Shown: one piece after another, positions 49,330 through 58,623 of the stretch
Layout: each line of letters starts with the position of its first letter
Numbering within the stretch: position 1 is the stretch's first letter
Source: Limosilactobacillus gastricus DSM 16045
GTDB taxonomy: Bacteria; Bacillota; Bacilli; Lactobacillales; Lactobacillaceae
Direction of reading: 5' to 3'
Assembly (NCBI RefSeq): GCF_001434365.1
Contig: NZ_AZFN01000001.1
Span: forward strand, 16,979 to 80,978
Length of the DNA stretch: 64,000 nt
Made by a program: the position numbers and the translations under genes
Notes under the pieces: generated by a model
What the model was told of the DNA's origin: nothing
Databases searched by the model: none
Seen by the model: the letters and a program-made list of their open reading frames with translations, nothing else

Positions 49330-49425
49330 GCCGAAAGGTCATAAAGCAAGGAGACGCTTACGAATCGTGTCAGGTCTGGAAGGAAGCAGCACTAAGTTTG
49401 ATGTTTCTTGTGCTTTATGTTAGAT
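49330..49425 (+). ncRNA. ffs: Signal recognition particle RNA, small bacterial type
   Basis: The domain IV hallmark GTCAGGTCTGGAAGGAAGCA with its GGAA tetraloop is present. The ends CATAAAGCA (49340-49348) and TGCTTTATG (49411-49419) close the hairpin. There is no Alu-like domain, so this is the short form (about 80-95 bases). Exact ends are estimated. It lies between tadA and dnaX, its usual place. Confidence 0.93.
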
Positions 49426-49436
49426 AGTTAATAATA

Positions 49437-49468
49437 GGAGATCGGAATTTTTCGATCTCCTTTCTTAT
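49437..49468 (+). terminator. Terminator of the SRP RNA gene
   Basis: GGAGATCG pairs with CGATCTCC around an AATTTTT loop, followed by TTTCTT. Confidence 0.85.
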
Positions 49469-49525
49469 TTAATTAAAGGTCGGTATAATGGAGATTAGTA
49501 AATTGAAAATGAGGGAGAACAAACT

Positions 49526-51202
49526 GTGAGCTATCAGGCTTTGTATCGGGTTTGGCGGCCGCAACGATTCATGGACGTTGTGGGTCAAGAAGTGGTCACG
49601 AAAACCTTAAAAAATTCAATTATTACGAATCAGATTAGCCATGCCTACTTGTTCGCTGGGCCGCGGGGGACGGGAAAGACTTCGGCCGCTAAAATTTTCG
49701 CCAAAGCAGTTAACTGCCATCATAAAGTTGATGGGGAACCATGTAACGAATGTGAGACCTGCCGAGCAATCACGAAGAATCAATTAAACGATGTCATTGA
49801 AATTGATGCGGCTTCTAACAATGGGGTTGAGGAAATCCGTGATATTCGAGATAAGGCTAAATATGCACCAACGGAAGCGGATTATAAAGTTTACATCATT
49901 GATGAAGTGCATATGCTTTCAACTGGGGCCTTTAATGCCTTATTAAAAACATTGGAAGAACCACCAGCTAACGTCATTTTTATCTTAGCTACAACGGAAC
50001 CGCATAAAATCCCGCTGACGATTATTTCGCGGGTACAACGGTTTGATTTCCGGCGGATTTCTTCGCAAGATGCCTTTAAACGAATGCAATATATCCTGGA
50101 ACAAAAAGGGATCACTTATGATGAACAAGCACTCTGGGTGATTGCTAATGCTGCTGAAGGTGGAATGCGGGATGCCCTGAGTATTTTAGATCAAGTGATC
50201 TCTTATGGGGATAACCATGTTGATGTGGATAATGCCTTGTTAGTGACGGGCAGCATTACACGTAAGTTACTGATGCAATATTACTTGCAAGTAACGAATC
50301 ACGAAAGTGCGCAATCTCTAACCACCATGACCGAGATTTTAGCTGCTGGTAAGGATGGGCAAAGGTTTACAGAGGATTTAATTTCTCTATTACGAGATGT
50401 GCTACTCTATCAAGAATCACCAGATTTGATCGATCCAGCAACAACGGGGCTGGAGGCTGATGACTTTGATCAGATGAGTCAAAATGCTTCGGCTGATCAG
50501 CTTTACCAAATGATTGATGTCATTAATCAAATTCAAGATGAAATGCGATTTACGACACATCCCGATGTCTATTTAGAGGTTTTAACGGTTCGTTTAAGTC
50601 AGACTAAACTAGTGGAAACTAATCCGCAGCCAGCCAAAGAAGATCCGCGGCTTGCACAGTTACAAAAGCAAGTTGAACAACTGGAAATGCAGTTGCAACG
50701 AGTATCAACTAATCCTGCACTAGCCAAAGAATCGCATCGACCAAAACCAAAAAAATCAGCGAAACGATTTAATTTAGCGCCTATTCATGAGATCCTGGGT
50801 CAAGCCACTCGGAAAGATTTAGACAGTCTCCAAGAACTTTGGGGAGATATGTTGAATATGTTAGAACCGGCTCAACGGTCCTTAATCCATATTTCCGAAC
50901 CTGTAGCGGCTAGTCCTTCTGGTGTGGTCGTGGCTTTTGATAACCAATTTTTGTTCCAACAAGCCTCCGAGAGTACTTTGGGGGCAAATATGGAAGCCAG
51001 TTTACAGCGGTTAACGGGGAATGAACGAAAAGTGGCCTTTGTTCCTAAAGCCAAGTGGCCTGAAATTCGTCATGATTATTTGGCTAACCATGGCTTTTAT
51101 CAAAAGTCAGCTGAGTCAGCAGACAAACCGGCGACCGATCCAGTGGTTGAGCAAGCGGCACAATTATTTGGTCAAGAAAATATTACTGTACAAGATGATT
51201 AA
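49526..51202 (+). CDS. dnaX: DNA polymerase III subunit tau (gamma/tau)
   Basis: The 558-residue clamp-loader ATPase has Walker A GPRGTGKTS (45-53), a zinc site of four cysteines (64, 73, 76, 79), Walker B YIIDEVHML and the sensor/arginine-finger region ISRVQRF. After domain III a lysine-rich linker (about 400-420) leads to the tau-specific C-terminus. Within the linker codons for Lys409-Lys410 form A AAA AAA at 50749-50755. A -1 shift there would add ISETI and stop at 50770, giving a 415-residue gamma-like chain. The start is GTG 49526 with GGGAG upstream. Confidence 0.95.
   Translation: MSYQALYRVWRPQRFMDVVGQEVVTKTLKNSIITNQISHAYLFAGPRGTGKTSAAKIFAKAVNCHHKVDGEPCNECETCRAITKNQLNDVIEIDAASNNGVEEIRDIRDKAKYAPTEADYKVYIIDEVHMLSTGAFNALLKTLEEPPANVIFILATTEPHKIPLTIISRVQRFDFRRISSQDAFKRMQYILEQKGITYDEQALWVIANAAEGGMRDALSILDQVISYGDNHVDVDNALLVTGSITRKLLMQYYLQVTNHESAQSLTTMTEILAAGKDGQRFTEDLISLLRDVLLYQESPDLIDPATTGLEADDFDQMSQNASADQLYQMIDVINQIQDEMRFTTHPDVYLEVLTVRLSQTKLVETNPQPAKEDPRLAQLQKQVEQLEMQLQRVSTNPALAKESHRPKPKKSAKRFNLAPIHEILGQATRKDLDSLQELWGDMLNMLEPAQRSLIHISEPVAASPSGVVVAFDNQFLFQQASESTLGANMEASLQRLTGNERKVAFVPKAKWPEIRHDYLANHGFYQKSAESADKPATDPVVEQAAQLFGQENITVQDD
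50749..50772 (+). promoter_or_regulatory. Possible -1 frameshift site in dnaX
   Basis: A AAA AAA is in the correct phase for tandem -1 slippage, and the -1 frame stops five codons later at TAA 50770-50772. I do not see a clear upstream Shine-Dalgarno-like stimulator or a strong downstream stem, so efficiency is uncertain. Confidence 0.4.
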
Positions 51203-51224
51203 CAAGAAAAGAAGGTAAACAACA

Positions 51225-51533
51225 ATGATGCGTGGAATGAATATGCAACAGATGATGAAGCAAGCACAAAAAATGCAAAAACAAATGATGGCTGAACAAC
51301 AAGAATTAGCCGAACAAACCTTTGTGGGCAAGGCCCCTGATGAAATGGTCGTGGCGACCTTTACGGGTGATAAGAAGTTAACAGATTTACAAATTAAACC
51401 AGCCGTGGTGGATCCCGATGATGTCGATATGCTTCAGGACATGGTTTTGACGGCCATTAATGATGGGTTGGAAAAAGTAGATCAAGCGACCCAAAGTAAG
51501 ATGGGCAAGTACACGCGTGGGTTAGGAATGTAG
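51225..51533 (+). CDS. YbaB/EbfC family nucleoid-associated protein
   Basis: The 102-residue protein is Met- and Gln-rich at its N-terminus (a coiled helix, about 5-35) with a central beta sheet ([18 protein letters not shown]), as in YbaB/EbfC. These dimers bind DNA. It lies between dnaX and recR, the conserved position. ATG 51225 or 51228 may both be used. Confidence 0.93.
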   Translation: MMRGMNMQQMMKQAQKMQKQMMAEQQELAEQTFVGKAPDEMVVATFTGDKKLTDLQIKPAVVDPDDVDMLQDMVLTAINDGLEKVDQATQSKMGKYTRGLGM

Positions 51534-51545
51534 GAGTTAAGGCGG

Positions 51546-52145
51546 ATGCAGTATCCAGAACCAATTGCTAAGTTAATCGACAGTTATATGAAACTACCAG
51601 GAATTGGTGAAAAGTCCGCAACTCGCTTAGCTTTTTATACATTGGGGATGGCCGATGATGATGTGAAAGATTTTTCGCTCGCTTTACAAGCAGTGAAACA
51701 AGATCTACATTTTTGTACCATTTGTGGCAATATCACGGAAGATGATCCCTGTCCCATTTGCAAAGATCCAACTCGTGATCAAAGCCAAATTATAGTGGTG
51801 GAACGCGCCCGAGACATTATGGCAATGGAACGGATGAATGAATATCATGGATTGTACCATGTTTTAAACGGGACCATTTCGCCTAGTGAAGGCACGGGAC
51901 CAATGGATATTAATATTCCTAGTTTGATTGACCGTTTAAAGCAACATCCTGAAGTACAAGAGGTGATCATTGCGACGAATGCTTCCATGGATGGGGAAAC
52001 GACGGCCCAATATTTAGCTAAGTTATTAAAGCCAGCAGGAATCAAAGTCACGCGGCTGGCTCATGGTTTATCAGCCGGGGCTGATATTGATTATACTGAT
52101 GAATTAACGCTATTTAGAGCCGTCCAAGGACGGATTGAAATGTAA
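51546..52145 (+). CDS. recR: Recombination mediator RecR
   Basis: The 199-residue protein has an N-terminal helix-hairpin-helix ([13 protein letters not shown]), a four-cysteine zinc finger ([16 protein letters not shown]), a Toprim domain ([10 protein letters not shown]) and the C-terminal ring-forming segment [14 protein letters not shown]. With RecO it loads RecA at gaps. Spacing to both neighbours is about twelve bases. Confidence 0.97.
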   Translation: MQYPEPIAKLIDSYMKLPGIGEKSATRLAFYTLGMADDDVKDFSLALQAVKQDLHFCTICGNITEDDPCPICKDPTRDQSQIIVVERARDIMAMERMNEYHGLYHVLNGTISPSEGTGPMDINIPSLIDRLKQHPEVQEVIIATNASMDGETTAQYLAKLLKPAGIKVTRLAHGLSAGADIDYTDELTLFRAVQGRIEM

Positions 52146-52157
52146 GAGGAGCAATCC

Positions 52158-52811
52158 ATGACAGGGAAGTTTATCTCTTTTGAGGGACCTGATGGGGCCG
52201 GAAAAACGAGTGTCATTAAAGCGATAGTTGACCGGTTAGCTGACGTAAAGTTGGCTAATCAAGTGGTTTTAACCCGAGAGCCTGGGGGAACTCCCATTGG
52301 GGAAGCAATTCGTGACCTTTTATTATCATCTAAATCGGTGGATATGGACGGTTGGACGGAAGCATATTTATTCGCCGCATCACGACGTCAGCATGTTGTT
52401 GAAAAGATCAAGCCAGCGCTAAAGTCCAATCAAATTGTTATATGCGATCGTTTTGTAGATAGTTCGGTTGCCTATCAGGGACAAGGCCGTCAACTTGGTT
52501 TCGATCAGATTTGGGAGCTAAATCAAGCGGCGGTTGGTGATTGCTTGCCTGATTTAACGTTTGTCCTTGATTTGCCAATTGAAGAAGGACTTCAACGGAT
52601 TGCGCAACACCGCACAGACCAAATTAACCGGCTAGATGAAGAAACCTTAACTTTTTATCAGCGAGTTCGCCAAGGCTTTTTAAAGCAAGCCCAGCGTGAT
52701 CCCCAACGGATCGTCGTTGTTAATGCAAGTCAAGAGCTAACAGCAGTCGTTAAGAATGTTTGGCACCAAATGGCAGAACGATGGCCAGAACTAAAAAATG
52801 AGGATGCTTAA
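52158..52811 (+). CDS. tmk: Thymidylate kinase
   Basis: The 217-residue P-loop kinase phosphorylates dTMP to dTDP. The P-loop FEGPDGAGKTS lies at about 8-18, the DRxVxSxxAYQG motif reads DRFVDSSVAYQG, and the LID region follows. AGAGGAG precedes ATG. The darA gene starts three bases after the stop. Confidence 0.97.
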   Translation: MTGKFISFEGPDGAGKTSVIKAIVDRLADVKLANQVVLTREPGGTPIGEAIRDLLLSSKSVDMDGWTEAYLFAASRRQHVVEKIKPALKSNQIVICDRFVDSSVAYQGQGRQLGFDQIWELNQAAVGDCLPDLTFVLDLPIEEGLQRIAQHRTDQINRLDEETLTFYQRVRQGFLKQAQRDPQRIVVVNASQELTAVVKNVWHQMAERWPELKNEDA

Positions 52812-52813
52812 TC

Positions 52814-53134
52814 ATGAAAATGGTAATTGCAATTGTGCAAAAAAAGGACAGTAATCATTTACAATCAGCTTTGATTGAAGCGGGATTTCGTTCAACCCGA
52901 CTTGCCAGTGTCGGAGGTTTTTTGAGTGAAGGAAATGTGACCTTTTTAATTGGGGTAGTTGATCCCCAGATTCCAATGGTGATGGAAATAATTCGGGAGC
53001 ATGCACAATCCCGTGACCAATTTGTTTCATCGCCAGCTGCCACCGATTTAGGCCGCTCGACCATGCCGGTGAATGTCCAGGTTGGTGGAGCGACGGTGTT
53101 TGTACTCCCAGTGGAACAATTTGAACAATTTTAA
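52814..53134 (+). CDS. darA: Cyclic-di-AMP receptor, DarA/PstA family
   Basis: The 106-residue PII-like protein has the family N-terminus MKMVIAIVQKKDSNHL, the T-loop region GGFLSEGNVTFLIGV and a late VNVQVGGATVFVLPV strand. DarA/PstA (formerly YaaQ) trimers bind c-di-AMP. The downstream target is not known in most species. It lies between tmk and holB, the position it has in Bacillus. Confidence 0.93.
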   Translation: MKMVIAIVQKKDSNHLQSALIEAGFRSTRLASVGGFLSEGNVTFLIGVVDPQIPMVMEIIREHAQSRDQFVSSPAATDLGRSTMPVNVQVGGATVFVLPVEQFEQF

Positions 53135-53146
53135 GTAGGAGCCAAA

Positions 53147-54166
53147 ATGACGGAAAGTTTGTTGACAGCTAATGATCGGCAACCCCAGCTAGTAAAGCGT
53201 CTGCAAGGCTTAATTGATCATAATGAGTTAGCACATGCCTACCTATTGGTGGGACCAAGTGGATCCGGAAAGAAATTGTTGGCACAATGGGTCGCTTTGC
53301 GGCTTTTTTGTTTATCGCCAGTCAATTCGCAACCAGATTTAACCTGTGATGAATGCCAGCGGATTTTGTCTAATAATCATCCTGATTTAGTGGTAGCTGA
53401 GCCAGATGGTAGACAAATTAAAGTTGACCAGATTCGGCACTTAAAAGATGAGTTTTCAAAAAGTTCAGTCGAAGGCCGGCAGAAGGTATTCATCATTGAG
53501 GATGCTGAGAAAATGACCGTTAATGCCGCGAATAGTCTGTTGAAGTTTATTGAAGAACCGGGTACAGATATCTATATCTTTTTATTAACAACGAATAAAA
53601 ATGCGATTTTACCCACTATTCAATCACGGACCCAGGTAATCGAGCTTCAACCGGTCAGTGATGAAGTCGGTCGGGAGTTGATGACTCAAGCTCAGATTCC
53701 AGACTATTTGCAACCAGTTATTTGGGGCTTAACTAAGTCAGTCGATCAAGCCCAGGAACTACTGGAGAATGATTGGTTAAGCCAAGTTGTTAAATTATTG
53801 GTCCCTTGGGTGCAGAAGTTGGCCGGTGGTGATTGGCTAGCTTTTGTTGAAGTGCAAACCAAGTGGATACCTCTGGCAATTGATCGAGCACATCAACAAG
53901 TAATTTTTGATCTGATCATGCTGGTGGTTCGTGATCTGCTCTTTATTAAACAAGGGGTGGCAACTAACTTAATTCACTTCCAACAATGGTATCAACCATT
54001 AAGTGAGGTGGTTAATCGCTTGAGTTCAGAGCAAATTTTATTCATTAGTGAACGAACCCTAGGACTGCGGCACCAACTAGATCAAAATATCAATTTTCAA
54101 AATATCTTAGAACAGTTTGTGTTACAATGCTTTACACGATTAGGCGGATACCATAGAGGAGCTTAA
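53147..54166 (+). CDS. holB: DNA polymerase III subunit delta'
   Basis: The 339-residue clamp-loader subunit has an ATPase-like fold with GPSGSGKKLL in place of a full Walker A, a zinc site (CLSPVNSQPDLTCDEC), and the AANSLLKFIEEPG and TIQSRTQ segments shared with DnaX. It joins delta and DnaX to load the sliding clamp. yabA follows after one base. Confidence 0.94.
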   Translation: MTESLLTANDRQPQLVKRLQGLIDHNELAHAYLLVGPSGSGKKLLAQWVALRLFCLSPVNSQPDLTCDECQRILSNNHPDLVVAEPDGRQIKVDQIRHLKDEFSKSSVEGRQKVFIIEDAEKMTVNAANSLLKFIEEPGTDIYIFLLTTNKNAILPTIQSRTQVIELQPVSDEVGRELMTQAQIPDYLQPVIWGLTKSVDQAQELLENDWLSQVVKLLVPWVQKLAGGDWLAFVEVQTKWIPLAIDRAHQQVIFDLIMLVVRDLLFIKQGVATNLIHFQQWYQPLSEVVNRLSSEQILFISERTLGLRHQLDQNINFQNILEQFVLQCFTRLGGYHRGA

Positions 54167-54167
54167 G

Positions 54168-54509
54168 ATGACAGAACGGGTGGATAAAGGGAATTTATAT
54201 GATCGATTAAATATGATCACCCAACAAACAAAAGCTCTGGTAGAAAATATGGAAATTCTCCAAGAGCAAATGAATTCCGTTTTAAAAGAAAATGCGGAAC
54301 TTACAATTGAAAATAATCATTTACGTGAAATGTTGGCCCAACAAAATGTAAAAGCTGATGAAGGACTATCGGATTCACGGAAAAATTTGCAAAAGCTATA
54401 TCAAGAAGGCTTCCATGTTTGTAACGAATATTATGGAAAGCGACTAGAAGATGATGAGTCATGTACTTTTTGTTTAGATGTCATCTTTAATGATCAGCGA
54501 GGCAAGTGA
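54168..54509 (+). CDS. yabA: Replication initiation control protein YabA
   Basis: The 113-residue protein has an N-terminal coiled coil (about 8-60) and a C-terminal zinc module with His, Cys (FHVC) and a CxxC pair (CTFC). YabA bridges DnaA and the sliding clamp DnaN and restrains initiation of replication. It lies between holB and rsmI, as in Bacillus. Confidence 0.95.
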   Translation: MTERVDKGNLYDRLNMITQQTKALVENMEILQEQMNSVLKENAELTIENNHLREMLAQQNVKADEGLSDSRKNLQKLYQEGFHVCNEYYGKRLEDDESCTFCLDVIFNDQRGK

Positions 54510-54514
54510 TAATC

Positions 54515-55375
54515 ATGCAAGCAATTTCAAGCTTTCAAGAATCAATAAATGGACGATTATATTTAGTCCCAACCCCAATTGGCAATTTGGATGATATGAC
54601 TTTTCGTGCGATTAAAGTCCTTCGTGAGGTGGATTTGATTGCTGCTGAAGATACTCGCCATACCCGACAATTATTAAATCACTTTGAAATTGATACACCC
54701 ATGATTAGTTTTCATGAACATAATACTGAACAACGGATCCCGCAGTTGTTAGAACGTCTAAATCATGGTGAATCAATTGCTCAATGTAGTGATGCAGGGA
54801 TGCCATCAATTTCTGATCCAGGGAAAGAACTGGTGGCGGCGTGTGTTCAAGCGAATATTCCGGTAATCCCTTTACCGGGAGCCAATGCAGGCTTAACAGC
54901 ATTAATTGCTTCGGGATTAGTTCCGCAACCATTTTATTTTTATGGTTTTTTAGAACGGAAAACTTCGCTTCAACAAGAGACGTTAACAGCGCTGAAAGAG
55001 CGTCAGGAAACGATCATTTTTTATGAGGCGCCACATCGGCTAGCTAAAACTTTACAAAATATGGTAGCGGTTATTGGCCCCGAGCGTTCAGTGGTATTAG
55101 CGCGAGAACTTACTAAACGATACGAAGAATTTATTCGAGGTAGTCTCGCAGAGGTTTTAGCCTGGGCCCAAACCGACCAGGTACGCGGTGAATTTGTAAT
55201 TTTATTAGCAGGGAATTCTGGGGATGATAAGAGTTCAGAGATGACTGAGGATCCAATTGAGCAGATTAAGCACTTAATTGATCAAGGCGAGAAAGTGAAC
55301 ACCGCTATTAAATTAGTAGCTAAAAAACGCGGCCTCAATCGACAAGCGCTTTATCGAGAATTTCATAACCTTTAG
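54515..55375 (+). CDS. rsmI: 16S rRNA 2'-O-methyltransferase RsmI
   Basis: RsmI methylates C1402 of 16S rRNA. The 286-residue tetrapyrrole-methylase-fold protein has VPTPIGNLDDMTFRA near the N-terminus, AEDTRHT and the SAM-binding SDAGMPSISDPG. I favour ATG 54515; a GTG at 54506 in frame overlaps the yabA stop and is only three bases from GAGG. Confidence 0.95.
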   Translation: MQAISSFQESINGRLYLVPTPIGNLDDMTFRAIKVLREVDLIAAEDTRHTRQLLNHFEIDTPMISFHEHNTEQRIPQLLERLNHGESIAQCSDAGMPSISDPGKELVAACVQANIPVIPLPGANAGLTALIASGLVPQPFYFYGFLERKTSLQQETLTALKERQETIIFYEAPHRLAKTLQNMVAVIGPERSVVLARELTKRYEEFIRGSLAEVLAWAQTDQVRGEFVILLAGNSGDDKSSEMTEDPIEQIKHLIDQGEKVNTAIKLVAKKRGLNRQALYREFHNL

Positions 55376-55386
55376 GAGCTGATATT

Positions 55387-56145
55387 GTGGAATTTTATGA
55401 AATTAAACATCAATTAAATTATTATGAATGTGATCCCGCTGGTCATCCCACCTTAAGTACTCTGATTAATTTGGCTGTATTAGCCGCTGAAGCCGACAAT
55501 CAAGTAAATGGGGTGGGCCTAGCCACCGTTAATCAATTTGGTGGTGGTTGGGTTATTATCAATTATGCCGGTAATTTAAGCGTCCATACCGCTCGCAAAG
55601 AAGAAGAATTAAAGATCGGCACACGGGTTGAGTCTTATAATAAATTTTTTATTATTCGAGATTTCTATGTTAAGGGGCCTGATGATCAAATTTATGCTGA
55701 ATTTAAGGGCACCTTTGTCTTCATGGACTTGGTTAAGCGTAAGATAATGACTATTCCTCAAGCTGTAATTGATCTTTTTGATATGGATCCAGTCCGTCGC
55801 TTACCACGCCTTCCTCAACCAGGTGATTTTGAACGGTCACCGGAGTGGGATCAACAGACCTACCGGGTCCGGTATTTTGACATTGACATGAATGGTCATG
55901 TTAATAACGCCCATTATTTTGATTGGATGTTAGATCCATTAGGCGGAGAATTTTTAAGTCATCACCATTTAGTTGCCATGCGAATTACTTTTGCTAAAGA
56001 GGTTCGGATGGATGAGATTATCACCAGTTCCGTTAGTATCCCTACCCCATTGGAAGATGGGCGCTTAATGACGCAACATTTAATTGAAGTAGATGGGGAA
56101 ATTAGTGCGAAGGGCGAAAATTATTGGATTCCGCTTGAAAAATGA
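55387..56145 (+). CDS. Acyl-ACP thioesterase, FatA/FatB-like
   Basis: The 252-residue protein has two hot-dog domains. The N-terminal one begins YEIKHQLNYYECDPAGHPT and the C-terminal one holds RYFDIDMNGHVNNAHYFDWM, the catalytic Asn-His region of acyl-ACP thioesterases. These enzymes release free fatty acids from acyl carrier protein. The start is GTG 55387 with AGGAG upstream, twelve bases after rsmI. Confidence 0.88.
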   Translation: MEFYEIKHQLNYYECDPAGHPTLSTLINLAVLAAEADNQVNGVGLATVNQFGGGWVIINYAGNLSVHTARKEEELKIGTRVESYNKFFIIRDFYVKGPDDQIYAEFKGTFVFMDLVKRKIMTIPQAVIDLFDMDPVRRLPRLPQPGDFERSPEWDQQTYRVRYFDIDMNGHVNNAHYFDWMLDPLGGEFLSHHHLVAMRITFAKEVRMDEIITSSVSIPTPLEDGRLMTQHLIEVDGEISAKGENYWIPLEK

Positions 56146-56217
56146 AATTTTAAGAGCATGAAAGCGGTTTTGTGATAAACTCGTAGATGAATCAATTATG
56201 TATTGGAGGATGAACAG

Positions 56218-57213
56218 ATGTCCATTTTAGTTGCTGGGGGAGCCGGATATATCGGGTCCCACATGGTGAAACAATTAGTTGAATCAGGCGAAGAGGTCGT
56301 GGTGGCCGATAACCTTTCGACTGGTCATAAAAAGGCTATTAATCCTAAGGCTAAGTTTTATTATGGTGACATTCGCGACCGGGCCTTCTTAGATCGGATT
56401 TTTGTGAACGAAGATATCACGGCCGTGGTTCATTTCGCAGCTTTTTCGATTGTTCCTGAATCGATGCAAGAGCCCTTAAAGTATTTTGATAACAATACAG
56501 GTGGGATGATCACTTTATTGGAAGCCATGCGAGATTTTAAAGTTAAATACATTGTCTTTTCATCAACGGCAGCAACTTATGGGATTCCAGAAACGATGCC
56601 GATTAAGGAAACCGATCCACAACAACCAATCAATCCATATGGTTTATCAAAATTAATGATGGAAAAAATGATGGCTTGGGCTGATGAAGCATATGGCATT
56701 AAGTTTGTTGCCCTTCGCTACTTTAACGTGGCGGGAGCAGCTGCGGATGGTACGATTGGTGAAGATCATGGTCCAGAAACTCACTTAGTACCAATTATTA
56801 TGCAAGTGGCACAAGGAAAACGAGCTGAGTTGAGTATCTTTGGTGATGATTACAACACCCCAGATGGTACCAACGTCCGCGATTATGTTCATGTGATGGA
56901 TTTGGCGGATGCTCATATCTTAGCCTTGAAGTATCTGGAAGCTGGTAATCCAAGCAATGCCTTTAACCTAGGGTCATCAACTGGTTTCTCCAATAAGGAA
57001 ATGCTTGAAGCAGCCCGTGAAGTTACTGGTAAAGAAATTCCGGCAAAGATTGCGCCTCGTCGTCCCGGCGATCCAGATTCATTAGTAGCCGCTAGTGATA
57101 AGGCTCGGGAAGTATTAAACTGGCAACCCAAATATGATGATGTGCACGATATCATTGCAACGGCTTGGCAATGGCACTCAACTCATCCTAAGGGTTACGA
57201 CGATCGGAATTAA
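56218..57213 (+). CDS. galE: UDP-glucose 4-epimerase
   Basis: GalE interconverts UDP-glucose and UDP-galactose. The 331-residue short-chain dehydrogenase has the NAD motif GGAGYIGSH (about 7-15), catalytic Ser-Thr in FSSTAATYG and the Tyr-Lys pair in NPYGLSK. ATG 56218 follows GGAGG at 56205-56209; the frame is open a little upstream. It is single, between a 57-base gap after the thioesterase gene and its own terminator. Confidence 0.96.
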   Translation: MSILVAGGAGYIGSHMVKQLVESGEEVVVADNLSTGHKKAINPKAKFYYGDIRDRAFLDRIFVNEDITAVVHFAAFSIVPESMQEPLKYFDNNTGGMITLLEAMRDFKVKYIVFSSTAATYGIPETMPIKETDPQQPINPYGLSKLMMEKMMAWADEAYGIKFVALRYFNVAGAAADGTIGEDHGPETHLVPIIMQVAQGKRAELSIFGDDYNTPDGTNVRDYVHVMDLADAHILALKYLEAGNPSNAFNLGSSTGFSNKEMLEAAREVTGKEIPAKIAPRRPGDPDSLVAASDKAREVLNWQPKYDDVHDIIATAWQWHSTHPKGYDDRN

Positions 57214-57225
57214 ATTTAATTTTTT

Positions 57226-57261
57226 AAATCGCATTATGGGATTCCATAGTGTGATTTTTTT
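57226..57261 (+). terminator. Terminator after galE
   Basis: ATCGCATTATGG pairs with CCATAGTGTGAT (with G-U pairs) around GATT, followed by seven T. Confidence 0.85.
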
Positions 57262-57338
57262 ATCCTTGCCTTGAAGTTAACAGACTACCGGCTAATATGT
57301 TAAGATTGTACAGATTATTAATTGAAAGGATAGAAACA

Positions 57339-58064
57339 ATGAAAATACTGGCTATTGATACTTCTAACCAGCCGATGGCAATCGCTTTAGTTGAAAATCG
57401 TAATTTAATGGCGACGACGACATTAAAAATGGTTAAAAATCATAGTGTTTATGTTTTGCCGACGATTGATCGATTGATGGAAATAGTTAAGTGGACTCCT
57501 GAGGATTTGGATCAGATTGTCGTTGCCAGTGGCCCAGGATCTTATACTGGAATTCGAATCGCGGTTACCACCGCCAAGGTCTTAGCGGACACGTTAGGGA
57601 TTAACTTGGTTACTGTCTCGAGTTTGCAAGTCTTGGCAGCTAATATCCCGCCGTTGACGAACGAAATTATTGTTCCCTTTTTTGATGCGCGCCGGGGGAC
57701 GGTTTTCGCTGGTCAATACCAATGGCAAAATGGTTCCTTGCTAAATATACAAGCTGATCAGCATCTTGAAATGGCCGACTTAATCAGCCAATTATCAAAG
57801 TGCTCCGCTTCAGTTGTCTTGGTTGGTGAAGTGACAGCTAAATTGACCACGCTGTTAGCTGATTTGCCGCAAGGAATTCGGTTAATGACCGCCGTTAGAG
57901 CCTTACCGTCAGCTTATCAACTGGCTTTATTAGGGAAAGCAAAGAAACCAGTAGCGGATGTCAATACGGTGGTCCCAAGATATTTACGGCGGACCGAAGC
58001 GGAAATGAATTGGTTGCAAACCCACCCAGAGGGAATGGATCACGATTATGTTCAACGGGTTTAA
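57339..58064 (+). CDS. tsaB: tRNA threonylcarbamoyladenosine synthesis protein TsaB
   Basis: The 241-residue ASKHA-fold protein has ILAIDTSNQPMAIAL at the N-terminus and the SGPGSYTGIRIAV motif near 65. It is the scaffold that activates TsaD in t6A tRNA modification. ATG 57339 follows GAAAGGA; the frame extends to 57297 without family support. rimI overlaps its end by 17 bases and tsaD follows, the common trio. Confidence 0.95.
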   Translation: MKILAIDTSNQPMAIALVENRNLMATTTLKMVKNHSVYVLPTIDRLMEIVKWTPEDLDQIVVASGPGSYTGIRIAVTTAKVLADTLGINLVTVSSLQVLAANIPPLTNEIIVPFFDARRGTVFAGQYQWQNGSLLNIQADQHLEMADLISQLSKCSASVVLVGEVTAKLTTLLADLPQGIRLMTAVRALPSAYQLALLGKAKKPVADVNTVVPRYLRRTEAEMNWLQTHPEGMDHDYVQRV

Positions 58065-58623
58065 AGACTGGTTACACAAGCGATTTGACGCTCCTGAACC
58101 AATTAGTTTTGGAACGGTTGAAGAGCAAGTTATCCAGAATCAAGTGGTATTTCGCCAAGCATATGCTAAGGATGCCGATGCTTTCGAAATTATTGAGCGG
58201 CAAATTTATCAGGCTTCACCGTGGGGACGTGTGGGCTTTTTAAATGAGTTATATCATCGAGAACGCTTATATTTAGCCATCATGGTTAATCAACAAACGG
58301 TTGGGTACGCAGGCATGTCATTTAATCGCCGTCAATTAGATGCTCATATTACTAACCTGGGGATCATGCCAAATTTCCAAGGGCAAGGAATTGGCACCAA
58401 AGTCATTCAACACTTATTGGAAGTTGCTCAAACACAGGGAATGTTAACAGTTTCTTTGGAAGTGAAACAGCATAATCCTGGAGCTCAACGTTTGTATGAA
58501 CGATTAAATTTTGAATTGTTGCGTGTACGACATCACTACTATCGAGATGATGGGGATGATGCCTTAGAAATGGTAATTAGCTTGCCGATGAGGGGAGGAA
58601 AAGGATGGCAAAACAAGAATTAA
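58048..58623 (+). CDS. rimI: Ribosomal-protein-alanine N-acetyltransferase RimI
   Basis: The 191-residue GNAT-fold protein has the acetyl-CoA motif [12 protein letters not shown] and the following strand [21 protein letters not shown]. An N-terminal extension of about 30 residues precedes the GNAT domain. RimI-like enzymes acetylate the N-terminus of ribosomal protein S18; the exact target here is inferred. It overlaps both tsaB and tsaD. Confidence 0.92.
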   Translation: MFNGFKDWLHKRFDAPEPISFGTVEEQVIQNQVVFRQAYAKDADAFEIIERQIYQASPWGRVGFLNELYHRERLYLAIMVNQQTVGYAGMSFNRRQLDAHITNLGIMPNFQGQGIGTKVIQHLLEVAQTQGMLTVSLEVKQHNPGAQRLYERLNFELLRVRHHYYRDDGDDALEMVISLPMRGGKGWQNKN

